Of a stretch of DNA of 14,694 nt, positions 7,389 to 14,694 are shown one piece after another. Within the stretch, counting starts at the first letter, position 1. Each line of letters starts with the position of its first letter. This DNA is from Gemmatimonadota bacterium (lineage in GTDB: Bacteria > Latescibacterota > UBA2968 > UBA8231): NCBI GenBank assembly GCA_009845645.1, contig VXZF01000428.1, positions 1 through 14,694 of the forward strand, given 5' to 3'. The notes below the pieces were generated by a model. It was not told the origin of the DNA. It searched no databases and worked only from the letters and a program-made list of their open reading frames with translations. The position numbers and the translations under genes are program-made.

Positions 7389-8195
7389 ATGGCTATGACC
7401 GAAGAAGAACGCTTCCGCTTTGATCTCACCGGCTTTTTGGTGCGCCCCGCCATCTTGAAACCCGATGAAGTCGCCGCCATTGTCGATCAGATCGACCGCA
7501 TCAAACACGACCCCAAATCGCTGCCGCCCGAACACCGCGATGTGCCCGGCGGCCCGGCCAGCATACTGATTGACCATCCCCAAGTGGTCGATGTAATTCG
7601 GGAAGTAATTGGGCCTGATATCCGGCTGGAAGGCTGTAGCTGCGTCTGGCGCAAAAAGGGCGAGGAGCACGGCGGGCTACACGGAGGTGGCCCCGGTCAA
7701 GCCGATCCCATTTTTGGCTATCGGGTGAAAAACGGGCGCATCCACGCCGGTATGGTGCGGGTTATTTTTGAATTGACTGATATCGCGCTAGAAGATCAGA
7801 GCACCCATTTCTTAATCGGCAGCCACAAGTCGGAATTCCCCATCCACGAAGACCACCTGTCGCTGGAAGAGGGCAAGCGCAGTCCCTTCCTCACCACGTA
7901 CGCCTGCCCGGCCGGCAGCGCGGTCTTTTTTACCGAGAACTTGTGCCACGCCGGGCCAGTGTGGCGCCGCGACACTCCGCGCGTCACCGTATTAAACGCC
8001 TATTCGCATTTGGCCACCCACTGGCACCGGCTGAAGATCCCCCCGGTGGTGCTGCACAGCCTGTCGCGCGAAAAGCAGGCTTATTTCCGCCAGCCTTGGA
8101 TCGCCGATTTCCGCACCAGCCCGGCGACCCACAATACCACCGAGCGCTTCCTAGATAACGACGAAGCGCCCGTCGATACGGATCACAAGCCCTAG
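7389..8195 (+). CDS. Phytanoyl-CoA dioxygenase (PhyH) family protein with HxG instead of HxD
   Basis: The protein has 268 residues, normal for PhyH-family Fe(II)/2-oxoglutarate enzymes (cupin-like double-stranded beta-helix, cytoplasmic). The N-terminal F-D-L-T-G-F-L-V-R-P is the standard opening. The second iron-site His is expected in F-T-E-N-L-C-H-A-G (His187), followed by R-D-T-P-R-V-T-V with a candidate 2-oxoglutarate-binding Arg198. At the place of the usual H-x-D, the sequence reads G-L-H-G-G-G, with His98 and a Gly two residues on, so the carboxylate ligand is absent. A later I-G-S-H-K-S-E-F matches a large branch of bacterial PhyH proteins that also carries L-H-G-G. The ATG at 7389 has GAGAGGT upstream. 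An ATG two codons later is possible. The substrate cannot be told; it may be a hydroxylase of unusual site geometry, or inactive. It is transcribed away from the second PhyH gene in this window. Confidence 0.85.
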   Translation: MAMTEEERFRFDLTGFLVRPAILKPDEVAAIVDQIDRIKHDPKSLPPEHRDVPGGPASILIDHPQVVDVIREVIGPDIRLEGCSCVWRKKGEEHGGLHGGGPGQADPIFGYRVKNGRIHAGMVRVIFELTDIALEDQSTHFLIGSHKSEFPIHEDHLSLEEGKRSPFLTTYACPAGSAVFFTENLCHAGPVWRRDTPRVTVLNAYSHLATHWHRLKIPPVVLHSLSREKQAYFRQPWIADFRTSPATHNTTERFLDNDEAPVDTDHKP

Positions 8196-8249
8196 GGCGT
8201 CTAAACCAATCTAAGCTGGCAGATACAATCGCGGGTTGTGAATTTCTAA

Positions 8250-9371
8250 CTAGAAACGCGCCGCTGAAAGAGGCCCGGGGTCGCGGTCGTCTAGGGCCAG
8301 TTCCACCATGCGCTCGGCGGCCAGCAGGCCAATGGAGTTGCCGTAGCCGCTAAAACCAAGGGCAAAGACCGCGTCGGGCAGGTCCGGGAGCGCGCCGACA
8401 GCTACCCGGCGGTCCGGGGTGAAGCCGTGGATGCCAGCCCCATAGCGCTCGACTTCAAAAGAGATGCCCGGGAACCAGTGGCGCAAATAGGCCTCGAGGT
8501 GCTGTATCAGGTTTGGGGTGACGGCGTCCTCGGCGGTGTACTCTTGCTCCTCAAAAAAAGCCCGGGCACCGCCAATCATCAAACGCCCATCTTCAAGCTG
8601 GCGGAAATAATCGTACTCAGTGATGCCGGCGACTTGAATCAGAGGTTCTACCGGGGTCGTGATGAGGATCTGGCCGCGCACTGGGCGCACGATGCGGCGC
8701 AAATGCGGGTGCATATCGCAGCCGTACCCATTGGTGGCGATGTACACCTTGCGGCAGCGGATATGGGCGCGGCGCCCGCGCACGATCAGTCCTTGGCCCT
8801 CTGGTTCGATGCGATAGACCTCATTGTGGTCGTAAAAGGTGGCCCCAGAGGCGGCGGCAATGGCCTCGGTGAGGCGCGCTGGCTGCACCATGAAATCGCC
8901 CTCCACCTGCAGAGATGCCGCGTACCCAGCGCCATAGGGATCGCTGTGGGCAAACTCGACTTCAACGCCGTCGGCGGCAAAGGCGCGAGCCCACTCTTCC
9001 AGCTCGCGGGCGTCGGCGTGGGTTTCGGCGAGGTGGATGGCACCCTCTTCCCAAGGCACTTCGTACTGCTTGGCCAAGGCGCGCATCCGGGCGACGTTGT
9101 CGCGCACCATGTCGAGAATTTGGCGGGCGGCTGGGCGGCCCACTTGGGCAATGAGGGTGGGGTACGTCTCGCGCTGCGAAGTCAGCACAAAGCCGGCGTT
9201 GCGGCCCGAGGCGCCGGAGGCCGCAAAGCGGGCGTCGACTAGGGCGACGTCGCGGCCCCGCTGGTGCAGCAGGGTGGCCGCGTACGAGCCGACAATGCCG
9301 GCGCCAATCACCACGTCGTCGTGTTCGGCCTGCAGCGGCTCGGATACTTCTTGCCATTTGGATACGGTCAT
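8250..9371 (-). CDS. FAD-dependent oxidoreductase, DAO/glycine oxidase type
   Basis: The protein has 373 residues, typical of the DAO superfamily (PF01266), which oxidises secondary amines, sarcosine-like N-methyl compounds or D-amino acids using FAD and O2 or another acceptor. The dinucleotide-binding motif V-I-G-A-G-I-V-G-S-Y is at 21-30, followed by the acidic end of strand 2 (V-D-A-R near 45-48). G-A-S-G-R-N-A-G-F at 53-61 is the characteristic second FAD contact. The C-terminal F-A-L-G-F-S-G-Y-G-N-S-I-G-L completes the FAD site. There is no signal peptide. The ATG at 9371 has TTGAGGG upstream. It is the third gene of a minus-strand set with the MetE-like and PhyH genes (80-base gap to the PhyH stop). 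N-methyl amine or amino-acid oxidation would fit a neighbour that handles methyl groups (inference). It ends 55 bases from the convergent PhyH gene. Confidence 0.88.
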   Translation of the reverse strand: MTVSKWQEVSEPLQAEHDDVVIGAGIVGSYAATLLHQRGRDVALVDARFAASGASGRNAGFVLTSQRETYPTLIAQVGRPAARQILDMVRDNVARMRALAKQYEVPWEEGAIHLAETHADARELEEWARAFAADGVEVEFAHSDPYGAGYAASLQVEGDFMVQPARLTEAIAAASGATFYDHNEVYRIEPEGQGLIVRGRRAHIRCRKVYIATNGYGCDMHPHLRRIVRPVRGQILITTPVEPLIQVAGITEYDYFRQLEDGRLMIGGARAFFEEQEYTAEDAVTPNLIQHLEAYLRHWFPGISFEVERYGAGIHGFTPDRRVAVGALPDLPDAVFALGFSGYGNSIGLLAAERMVELALDDRDPGPLSAARF

Positions 9372-9451
9372 AAGGCCCTCAAGGTTATTGGCTACTCTGG
9401 AATCGCCGTCTCCGTCCTAATCAGTTGCGCTGATCCGTCGGTGGATTGCCC

Positions 9452-10429
9452 TCACCCCTCTTGCTTCTCCATATCGCCACCACTTGCCACCATGCGCTCG
9501 GGAGCGCCATTTGCATCGGCTGCCAACGCCGCGCACGGCGTGCCGAACTCGGGGCGGGCAAAGGGCAGATGGGTCCGACCCCGCGCCAGAATGTGTTTGT
9601 AATTCGCCGCCGGTCCCTCATAGGGTGCCCCGTGGTTCCACGGCACCCAAGAGCGGGCGTTGCAGTAATGGCTGACAAAAGCCCGACGCCAGCGGTCGGG
9701 CGACTGGTTGGGATGGGAGCGATGCAGGAGGTGCGGATGGAAGAACACGACATCGCCGGCCTCCACCACTACCGGCACTGGGTCTCCGTAGCGCCGCGCC
9801 ACTCTTGACAGCGTATTGACCTCGTCGTCGAGATGGCTAATTCCCGCTACAGTCTCAATCTCGTCAAAGGCTCCCTCGGCGTGGACTAGGTGCCCTCGGC
9901 CTTCATCGGGATAAATGGGCTCGTGGTTCGATCTAGGTGCAACCCACAGGCAACCGTTCTCCTCGTCGGCTCGCTCCAAGGCCAACCAAGCGCCGATAAG
10001 AGTGTCCGGGTACGTTGTAATATAGTAGGAATCTTGATGCCAACCCTGTCCGCCCATGCCCGGCGCATTGAAAAATTGCATGGTCTGCAAAGCCAGCACA
10101 TCCGGCCCGATGAGCGCCTCCAAAACGTCCAAGACGCGCGGGTGCAACAAGAAGCGTTCGCAAGTGGCGTCCCAGCGGTGCAGTTGATGGACCCGCGTGA
10201 AACGCTGCACCAACTCCTCGTCCGTCGCCTCAGGGGGCGGAGGCTCTTGGCCGGGAACGTCGATTTGGCCCTTGAGCATGGCCATGACGTGCGCTTTGAG
10301 GTCTTCCACTTCTTTCAGATCGACCAAGCGCTCGACGACTAGGAATCCCTGCCGCTGGTACTGGGCGTATTCCGTCGTGGAGACTTTGTAGCGATCGGGC
10401 CGCTGGTCGGCCACTGGTTTGTAGCTCAT
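9452..10429 (-). CDS. Phytanoyl-CoA dioxygenase (PhyH) family protein, canonical iron site
   Basis: The protein has 325 residues of the PhyH Fe(II)/2-oxoglutarate dioxygenase family. The facial triad is complete: G-W-H-Q-D at 129-133 gives His131 and Asp133, and the distal His lies in H-P-H-L-L-H-R-S-H at 231-239, most likely His236. R-W-R-R-A-F near 246-251 supplies the 2-oxoglutarate-binding Arg. The N-terminal Y-Q-R-Q-G-F-L-V-V-E-R-L is the family opening, and G-C-L-W-V-A-P-R-S-N-H at 159-169 matches the family G-x-L-x-x-x-P-G-S-H motif. The last 30 residues after E-F-G-T are Ala-rich and poorly conserved in appearance. The start ATG has a good GGAGG six or seven bases upstream. It sits 25 bases after the MetE-like gene and before the FAD oxidase, so the three are probably co-transcribed. 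The family hydroxylates many substrates; the actual one is not evident. Confidence 0.9.
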   Translation of the reverse strand: MSYKPVADQRPDRYKVSTTEYAQYQRQGFLVVERLVDLKEVEDLKAHVMAMLKGQIDVPGQEPPPPEATDEELVQRFTRVHQLHRWDATCERFLLHPRVLDVLEALIGPDVLALQTMQFFNAPGMGGQGWHQDSYYITTYPDTLIGAWLALERADEENGCLWVAPRSNHEPIYPDEGRGHLVHAEGAFDEIETVAGISHLDDEVNTLSRVARRYGDPVPVVVEAGDVVFFHPHLLHRSHPNQSPDRWRRAFVSHYCNARSWVPWNHGAPYEGPAANYKHILARGRTHLPFARPEFGTPCAALAADANGAPERMVASGGDMEKQEG

Positions 10430-10454
10430 TGCGTCCTCCGCGTTGGCGATCCTT

Positions 10455-11483
10455 TCACAGCTTCTCCCGCACGGTCCTCACCCCAGCCACCATGTTCTCC
10501 AGCTTCTGCCGCGCTGCCCAGCGCGCCGTTTGGCTCAGTCCGCAATCAGGCGCGAAGGAGAGCTTGTCGGCGGGGGCATATTCCAAGCACGCTTCCACCC
10601 GCGCTGCAATGTCCTCTACGGTTTCAATATAGTAGCTCTTTACATCGACGATTCCCACGGCCACATCCATCTTCGCGGCGATCTGGCCGATGATCTCCAA
10701 CTCGGCGAACTCGCGGCTGGCCATCTCGACGTGCATCTCATCGACCTGCATGTCCAAGAAGGCCGGGAACATGGGCGCGTAGCGGCGCAGCCCCACGGCT
10801 CGGCCCTTGAAGTTGCCAAAGCACAGGTGGGTCGAGAGCCGGCACTTGCCCGCGACGGATTCGACTGTGCGGTTGAAGATATCGACGAAGCGCGCTGGAT
10901 TCTCGCGGTGGGCATAGCAACTCATCGACGGCTCATCAACGGTCAGCTCTGTGCAACCCGCCGCACAAAGCGCCTCCAACTCGCTCCGCACAATCGGCAG
11001 CAGCGCCTCGGTCACGGCCCAGCGGTCCGGGTACTGGTCGTTGGGCACCAGTCGGCCGCTCAACGTGTAGGGACCCGGCACACTGGCCTTGAGTGTCGGC
11101 CCTGCGGGTGCTAACCGCTTGAGCCGCGCAAACTCCTCCACCGCGCCCAAGCCGTGCGGCGCTTGCAGCGGTCCAGTGATTGCGTGGCGGCCGCGCTGGT
11201 CGTGGGCGGGAGGGCCGAAGTGTCTGGGTGGTGCAGACTCTAGGTCAATGCCTTCGAGATAGCCGTAAAAGGAGAGGTTAAAATCAAAGCGGGTCTGCTC
11301 GCCGTCGGTGACCACGTCCAACCCAGCACGCACTTGGTCGCCGAGCGCGGCAACGACTGCGTCGTCCTGCATTTCGGCAATATCGTCCGGCCCGAAGGCG
11401 TCGAGATGCTCAGCCGCGTGTTCGAGCCAGCTCGGGAAGGGGTAGGAGCCGATAACGGTGGTGCGCAAGGGTTGTTCTTTCAC
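10455..11483 (-). CDS. Core MetE-like (cobalamin-independent methionine synthase C-terminal domain) protein
   Basis: The protein has 342 residues, matching only the catalytic C-terminal half of MetE (full MetE is about 750). Motifs in order: T-T-V-I-G-S-Y-P near 8-15, D-V-V-T-D-G-E near 56-62, L-T-V-D-E-P-S at 180-186, and the zinc ligands, His219 and Cys221 in S-T-H-L-C-F-G-N, Glu253 in H-V-E-M-A-S, and Cys314 in P-D-C-G-L-S. All four ligands are present, so the enzyme should bind Zn and a thiol acceptor. Stand-alone core MetE proteins of archaea and some bacteria are known or proposed to use donors other than methyl-tetrahydrofolate polyglutamate, and relatives include C-S bond enzymes such as epoxyalkane:CoM transferase (family knowledge). 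The start is GTG at 11483 with GGAGG six bases upstream. It leads an apparent operon with a PhyH dioxygenase and an FAD oxidase. Which reaction it performs is open. Confidence 0.87.
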   Translation of the reverse strand: MKEQPLRTTVIGSYPFPSWLEHAAEHLDAFGPDDIAEMQDDAVVAALGDQVRAGLDVVTDGEQTRFDFNLSFYGYLEGIDLESAPPRHFGPPAHDQRGRHAITGPLQAPHGLGAVEEFARLKRLAPAGPTLKASVPGPYTLSGRLVPNDQYPDRWAVTEALLPIVRSELEALCAAGCTELTVDEPSMSCYAHRENPARFVDIFNRTVESVAGKCRLSTHLCFGNFKGRAVGLRRYAPMFPAFLDMQVDEMHVEMASREFAELEIIGQIAAKMDVAVGIVDVKSYYIETVEDIAARVEACLEYAPADKLSFAPDCGLSQTARWAARQKLENMVAGVRTVREKL

Positions 11484-11576
11484 GGCTGGCCTCCAGCGTT
11501 TCCCAGGGGATGGCGGAATAAGTGGTTGTTTGCTTGTCTTTACAGGGCTCGAAGATTAGTGTTTTGATTCTATGAC

Positions 11577-14099
11577 TTACTTTCTGCTCGATTCAGTCAT
11601 TTCTTCCAGAACCTGCATAGCTTGGTAGTCATCGGAGGTAACTACAGTATCGTAGAGGCCAATGTCCTCGCCCTTGTGCTTGTCGATACCGGTGTAACTT
11701 AGACTAGCGTCTTCATAGCGTTTAAACTTGTAAACGGCGTCGTTCATGAGCGGCCCATTGAAAACCCCTAAACTGACCAGTCCCTCGAAGTCTTCTACAG
11801 TTAGACCTGTAACCTTCTTGAATAGGCCTGGTTCCAGTTGTGTAATTACATCTTTTAGTGAGCGCTCGCGATAATCAGTCAAATACATGAATACGGGGAT
11901 GCGCGTCGCAAACTTTATGAGCTTCTCCTGAACTTGTTTACGAAGGCTCTTAACCTCTTTTTCTTCATCAGTAAGTTCCCTCTTCGCCTTCTTCGTGATG
12001 TCCTTGTCGTTGGCCTCTTTCCTCGTTTTTTTAACCGCCTCGGACCTATTGATGATTGTTTCGATATCCTGATTTAGACTACGGAAGCCCTCGATATTCA
12101 TGAGAGCGTTCATCGCGTCTGGGTTATTCATTAGACGTTGCAAAGTGCTGTTGTCTACATTTACAAGCAGGGTGCTTTCCCAGCGTTTTGCAAGTAATGT
12201 AGCTGTAGTTCCGCTCATAGCCATGTCCAAAATACCAGCCGCATCGATTGGTTTCATTGAACTACCGTCATAGGCGAGCACTGGTAGGAATTTGATAAAC
12301 TCCTCAACCTTCTTCTCAGGGTTGGACTCATCAACACTCAGACGGCAGCTATAATCCGCTATCTGCCTAAGAGCCCGATTGGGTGCAAAGTCGAAGACGT
12401 AGCACTCTTTCTTGATTACAACTTCTTCGTTGGGTGAATCGCCGTCAGGATTTTTAATGGTCCAAGGCGTTTGTACGCGGAACGCAGCTTGAAAGTAGGT
12501 TTCAGGGCTTGAGGCGTTGCGCAGCATAAAGATGCCGGTCCACGGCTTTACAGAAACGCCGGTCGTTAACTTACCACATGAAAGCGTAATAGTCTTTGAA
12601 TGCAGTGGGTCACTCATCTTCTCACGAACGGGAGGTAATGCTGCCGGACCAATGCCCGCACTGGCTCCCGCTGCTACAATGACTTGGTAGTTTTGGTAAA
12701 AGCTGTTCTGGCGTTGCGCGAGCAAGTTTTGCATCGCATGGCATGACGCTACGTTCGGCAAAAACCAGAAAGTGTGGTTGAGTACATTCAGCAGGCGTAC
12801 ATCCGAGTAGGGAAGTGGCGGCTTTTTCGCCCCCATTTTAAGGTTATCAACGGCGGTCTCCAGAAACGCTCCGCGGATTAAGTCGAGCCATTTTTGAACC
12901 TCATCTTGATATACGAACTCCGCAAATACACCGGTTCCTCTCGCTGAAAAAAATACGTTCAAGTCGAACTCATCAAACTCACCTCCCATCGCGATCTCAC
13001 AGATTGAGTCGGGAAGCTGATAGGTCATCAGGACCATGCGAGGAAGGGCGCGGTATGGGTTGTCATCTCCTTCCCATTGCTCCTTGGCCTGTTGTTCATC
13101 GGAGTAGGTCCAGTTGAAAATTTGCTCTTCAATAAACTCCCCGGATGCGATCGCCCTGAAAGGTGTGCCCGAAAGATACAAATAGGCGTCCGCGGTGATC
13201 GGAATGGTGTCTTCATCGAATTCAGCGATGCCTTTACCTTCGCCGAACTCTATTTCCTCCTTGCCTTCGGACTCAAAGAGTTCCCTTGCACGCTCCCTCC
13301 ACGCGCCGAAATGGTATTCATCCAGAACAACGCAATCCCAATGAGTGGCATGGACCCATTCGTTTTTGGTTTTAATGCCGCCCGTGCTATTGTTTTTTCC
13401 AAGATAATCCTGAAAGGAGCCAAAGCAGACGATAGGCCTATTCTTCTTTGCTTCACCGAAGGTCAGGCTTCCGGGCGAGATAAACTGCCAGCCTTCAAAA
13501 TCAACATGAGACTTTAAATCCTCCTCCCATGCATGCTGCACAGCAGGCTTAAAGGTGAGAACCAGTATCTTCTTCCAGCCCATCTTTTGAGCTAGTTTGT
13601 AGGTGGCGAAGGTCTTGCCAAAGCGCATTTTCGCGTTCCAAAGAAAGTGAGGAGGTTTGCCGTCTCCCTCTGCTTGATATGAACGAAAATAAGCCGCGGC
13701 CTTTTCAACAGCCTCTGCCTGTTCAGGGCGCATGTGAAAGGTTTGGCTGCGGTTCTGGATGTTTAGTTTCCCTGTTTGCACCGCAAGGATCGCCGCTTTG
13801 ACATCATTTACCGAGCATTCAAACCATTCGCCTTTTGGGTTCCTGAAGCCTTGGGACTTGAGCTGATTGTGGACATCGTGATCGGTAAAGATGGAACCGT
13901 CATTACGCATTGCGGGTTCTTCTAGCACGATTTCATAGGATAGGTCAATCGGTTTCAGTTGTTCAGCGACGCGCGTATTGGCACCGCGTTCTGTGTAACC
14001 GACCTTCAGGCGGTTTCCATGACTCTCAACTCTCTCTATACGATAAGCATAAATCACCGGTTTGGAGTCGGGGCGCTGTGGGAAGAGGTCTTGCGACAT
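11577..14099 (-). CDS. GIY-YIG (T5orf172-like) nuclease fused to superfamily-2 helicase, restriction/defence type
   Basis: The protein has 840 residues. Residues about 14-100 resemble the GIY-YIG/T5orf172 fold: V-I-Y-A-Y-R at 15-20, L-K-V-G-Y-T-E-R at 31-38, a candidate catalytic Arg43, and G-E-W-F-E at 90-94. Residues about 120-560 are a helicase/translocase: R-P-E-Q-A-E-A-V at 124-131 (Q-type motif), an altered Walker A N-A-K-M-R-F-G-K-T at 155-163, Walker B V-V-L-D-E-Y-H at 257-263 (DExH), L-S-G-T-P-F at 309-314, L-T-T-G-V-S-V near 511-517, and Q-A-A-F-R-V-Q at 537-543 as a divergent motif VI. A Lys/Glu-rich, probably coiled-coil stretch lies at about 685-735. The gene begins four bases after the stop of a methyltransferase fragment, so they are translationally close and probably partners in a restriction-modification-like system. 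Base composition is AT-richer than in the genes to its left, suggesting transfer. Cleavage has to be assumed from the GIY-YIG resemblance. Confidence 0.82.
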   Translation of the reverse strand: MSQDLFPQRPDSKPVIYAYRIERVESHGNRLKVGYTERGANTRVAEQLKPIDLSYEIVLEEPAMRNDGSIFTDHDVHNQLKSQGFRNPKGEWFECSVNDVKAAILAVQTGKLNIQNRSQTFHMRPEQAEAVEKAAAYFRSYQAEGDGKPPHFLWNAKMRFGKTFATYKLAQKMGWKKILVLTFKPAVQHAWEEDLKSHVDFEGWQFISPGSLTFGEAKKNRPIVCFGSFQDYLGKNNSTGGIKTKNEWVHATHWDCVVLDEYHFGAWRERARELFESEGKEEIEFGEGKGIAEFDEDTIPITADAYLYLSGTPFRAIASGEFIEEQIFNWTYSDEQQAKEQWEGDDNPYRALPRMVLMTYQLPDSICEIAMGGEFDEFDLNVFFSARGTGVFAEFVYQDEVQKWLDLIRGAFLETAVDNLKMGAKKPPLPYSDVRLLNVLNHTFWFLPNVASCHAMQNLLAQRQNSFYQNYQVIVAAGASAGIGPAALPPVREKMSDPLHSKTITLSCGKLTTGVSVKPWTGIFMLRNASSPETYFQAAFRVQTPWTIKNPDGDSPNEEVVIKKECYVFDFAPNRALRQIADYSCRLSVDESNPEKKVEEFIKFLPVLAYDGSSMKPIDAAGILDMAMSGTTATLLAKRWESTLLVNVDNSTLQRLMNNPDAMNALMNIEGFRSLNQDIETIINRSEAVKKTRKEANDKDITKKAKRELTDEEKEVKSLRKQVQEKLIKFATRIPVFMYLTDYRERSLKDVITQLEPGLFKKVTGLTVEDFEGLVSLGVFNGPLMNDAVYKFKRYEDASLSYTGIDKHKGEDIGLYDTVVTSDDYQAMQVLEEMTESSRK

Positions 14100-14103
14100 G
14101 ACT

Positions 14104-14622
14104 TTATTCCATTGTTAGTATCTGAGATTCGATGAACTTAGCTTCTTCACGTGTCAGTTTGTAGCGTTTATAAAGTTTATCATCTGTCCATTTAGTATCC
14201 ATATCAATTAACGGAACAAAATCAAAGCGTTCTTTCGTTATATCCTGGGAAAAAGAAAGCTGTGAAACCAGAAACCGAACAAATTTAGTTTTCAGATAAC
14301 AAAGCAAGTTCTCAGCTTCACGCTTCGTTTTGAACTCTCCTGTTACAATGTAAGTCTCTGTGCAAATATGCTTCGGCGGGAGTATCTCTGTTACAGAGAG
14401 AACCCTTCTTTTCCCTTCTCTGTTGGGTTGTCCAGCATGATCATGGGATGTCTTTGATGTTATAACTTTCCACTTATTAATTAGGTTTTTACCAGTTTCG
14501 ATTTGATCTCTGTTATATGGACCTGTTCCCCCTTTCCATTTTAGGGTTATGTTTCCCTGGCTTGTGGGTCTTGTATTTGTTGGCAAGCCAAATGGTTTCC
14601 TACTGGATACAGATTCAGACAT
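14104..14622 (-). CDS. C-terminal (target-recognition) part of Eco57I-like adenine DNA methyltransferase; 5' end missing or disrupted
   Basis: The 172 residues from the ATG at 14622 match only the tail of large Eco57I-type restriction-modification methylases: S-S-R-K-P-F-G-L-P-T-N at 6-16, C-T-E-T-Y-I-V-T-G-E-F near 110-120, K-T-K-F-V-R-F-L-V-S-Q, F-D-F-V-P, and a closing K-W-T-D-D-K-L-Y-K-R-Y-K-L-T-R-E-E. No SAM-binding motif or N-P-P-Y catalytic motif is present. Because the conserved segment begins only a few residues after the ATG and no ribosome binding site precedes it, this ATG is probably internal. The frame stays open for 15 codons upstream and then meets a TGA at 14668-14670, beside a run of six A on the coding strand. 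So the gene is either 5'-truncated, frameshifted (true mutation or sequencing error), or continued in another frame beyond the right edge. The sequence is the most AT-rich in the window. It lies four bases ahead of the nuclease-helicase gene. The identification relies on recognised family patterns. Confidence 0.65.
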   Translation of the reverse strand: MSESVSSRKPFGLPTNTRPTSQGNITLKWKGGTGPYNRDQIETGKNLINKWKVITSKTSHDHAGQPNREGKRRVLSVTEILPPKHICTETYIVTGEFKTKREAENLLCYLKTKFVRFLVSQLSFSQDITKERFDFVPLIDMDTKWTDDKLYKRYKLTREEAKFIESQILTME

Positions 14623-14694
14623 ACGAGGCTCTTGTAACTTAAGAAGCCGTCTGAAAACCCCATTTTTTCATTTGATCCTTTTGAGTAACAAGTG

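Noticed and set aside
8243..8256. TTTCTA-AC-TAGAAA inverted repeat at the end of the FAD oxidoreductase gene
   Set aside because: A two-base loop and AT-rich 6-bp arms with no T-tract make a terminator unlikely. It overlaps the stop codon and may be chance.
8427..9242. A 271-codon open frame on the plus strand
   Set aside because: It lies wholly antisense to the well-supported FAD oxidoreductase and has no family resemblance; long antisense frames are expected in GC-rich coding sequence.
10443..11114. A 223-codon open frame on the plus strand
   Set aside because: It is antisense to the MetE-like gene, whose zinc ligands and ribosome binding site are clear. The translation is His/Arg-rich and domain-free.
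14646..14655. GCCGTCTGAA, identical to the Neisseria DNA uptake core sequence
   Set aside because: It is a single 10-mer inside what looks like methyltransferase coding sequence. One copy can occur by chance, and nothing else in the window suggests Neisseria.

Overview
The window looks like a chromosomal segment of an uncultured bacterium of moderately high GC content. Several traits suggest a free-living or host-associated marine or soil lineage of the Latescibacterota/Poribacteria type: two unlike phytanoyl-CoA-dioxygenase-family proteins, a TonB-like/DUF4159 chimera, a GHL10-like protein without a signal peptide, and a stand-alone MetE C-terminal domain. This placement rests on gene-content resemblance only; there is no rRNA or marker gene in the window.

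Layout. (1) Positions 1-4118, minus strand, read right to left: a glycoside-hydrolase-like protein, then a TolC-type outer-membrane channel whose N-terminal third is an ABC-transporter periplasmic binding domain, then the first codons of a lipoprotein membrane-fusion protein that runs off the left edge. The last two are an export/efflux pair. (2) Positions 4216-8195, plus strand: a lactonase-type beta-propeller, a MOSC-like protein, a clear rho-independent terminator, a membrane-anchored DUF4159 protein, and a PhyH-family protein with an atypical iron site. (3) Positions 8250-11483, minus strand: a probable operon of core MetE-like methyltransferase, canonical PhyH dioxygenase, and FAD-dependent amine/amino-acid oxidase. 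(4) Positions 11577-14694, minus strand, visibly AT-richer: the C-terminal part of an Eco57I-like adenine DNA methyltransferase followed almost without a gap by a GIY-YIG/T5orf172 plus superfamily-2 helicase protein. This is a restriction-modification or defence module that looks recently acquired.

The most noteworthy items are the binding-protein/TolC fusion, the nuclease-helicase with its 5'-truncated or disrupted methyltransferase partner, the HxG (rather than HxD) iron-site motif in one PhyH protein, and the three-gene methyltransferase/dioxygenase/oxidase operon, whose substrate is not evident. No tRNA, rRNA, CRISPR array, insertion sequence or transposase was seen. No gap between genes exceeds about 210 bases.
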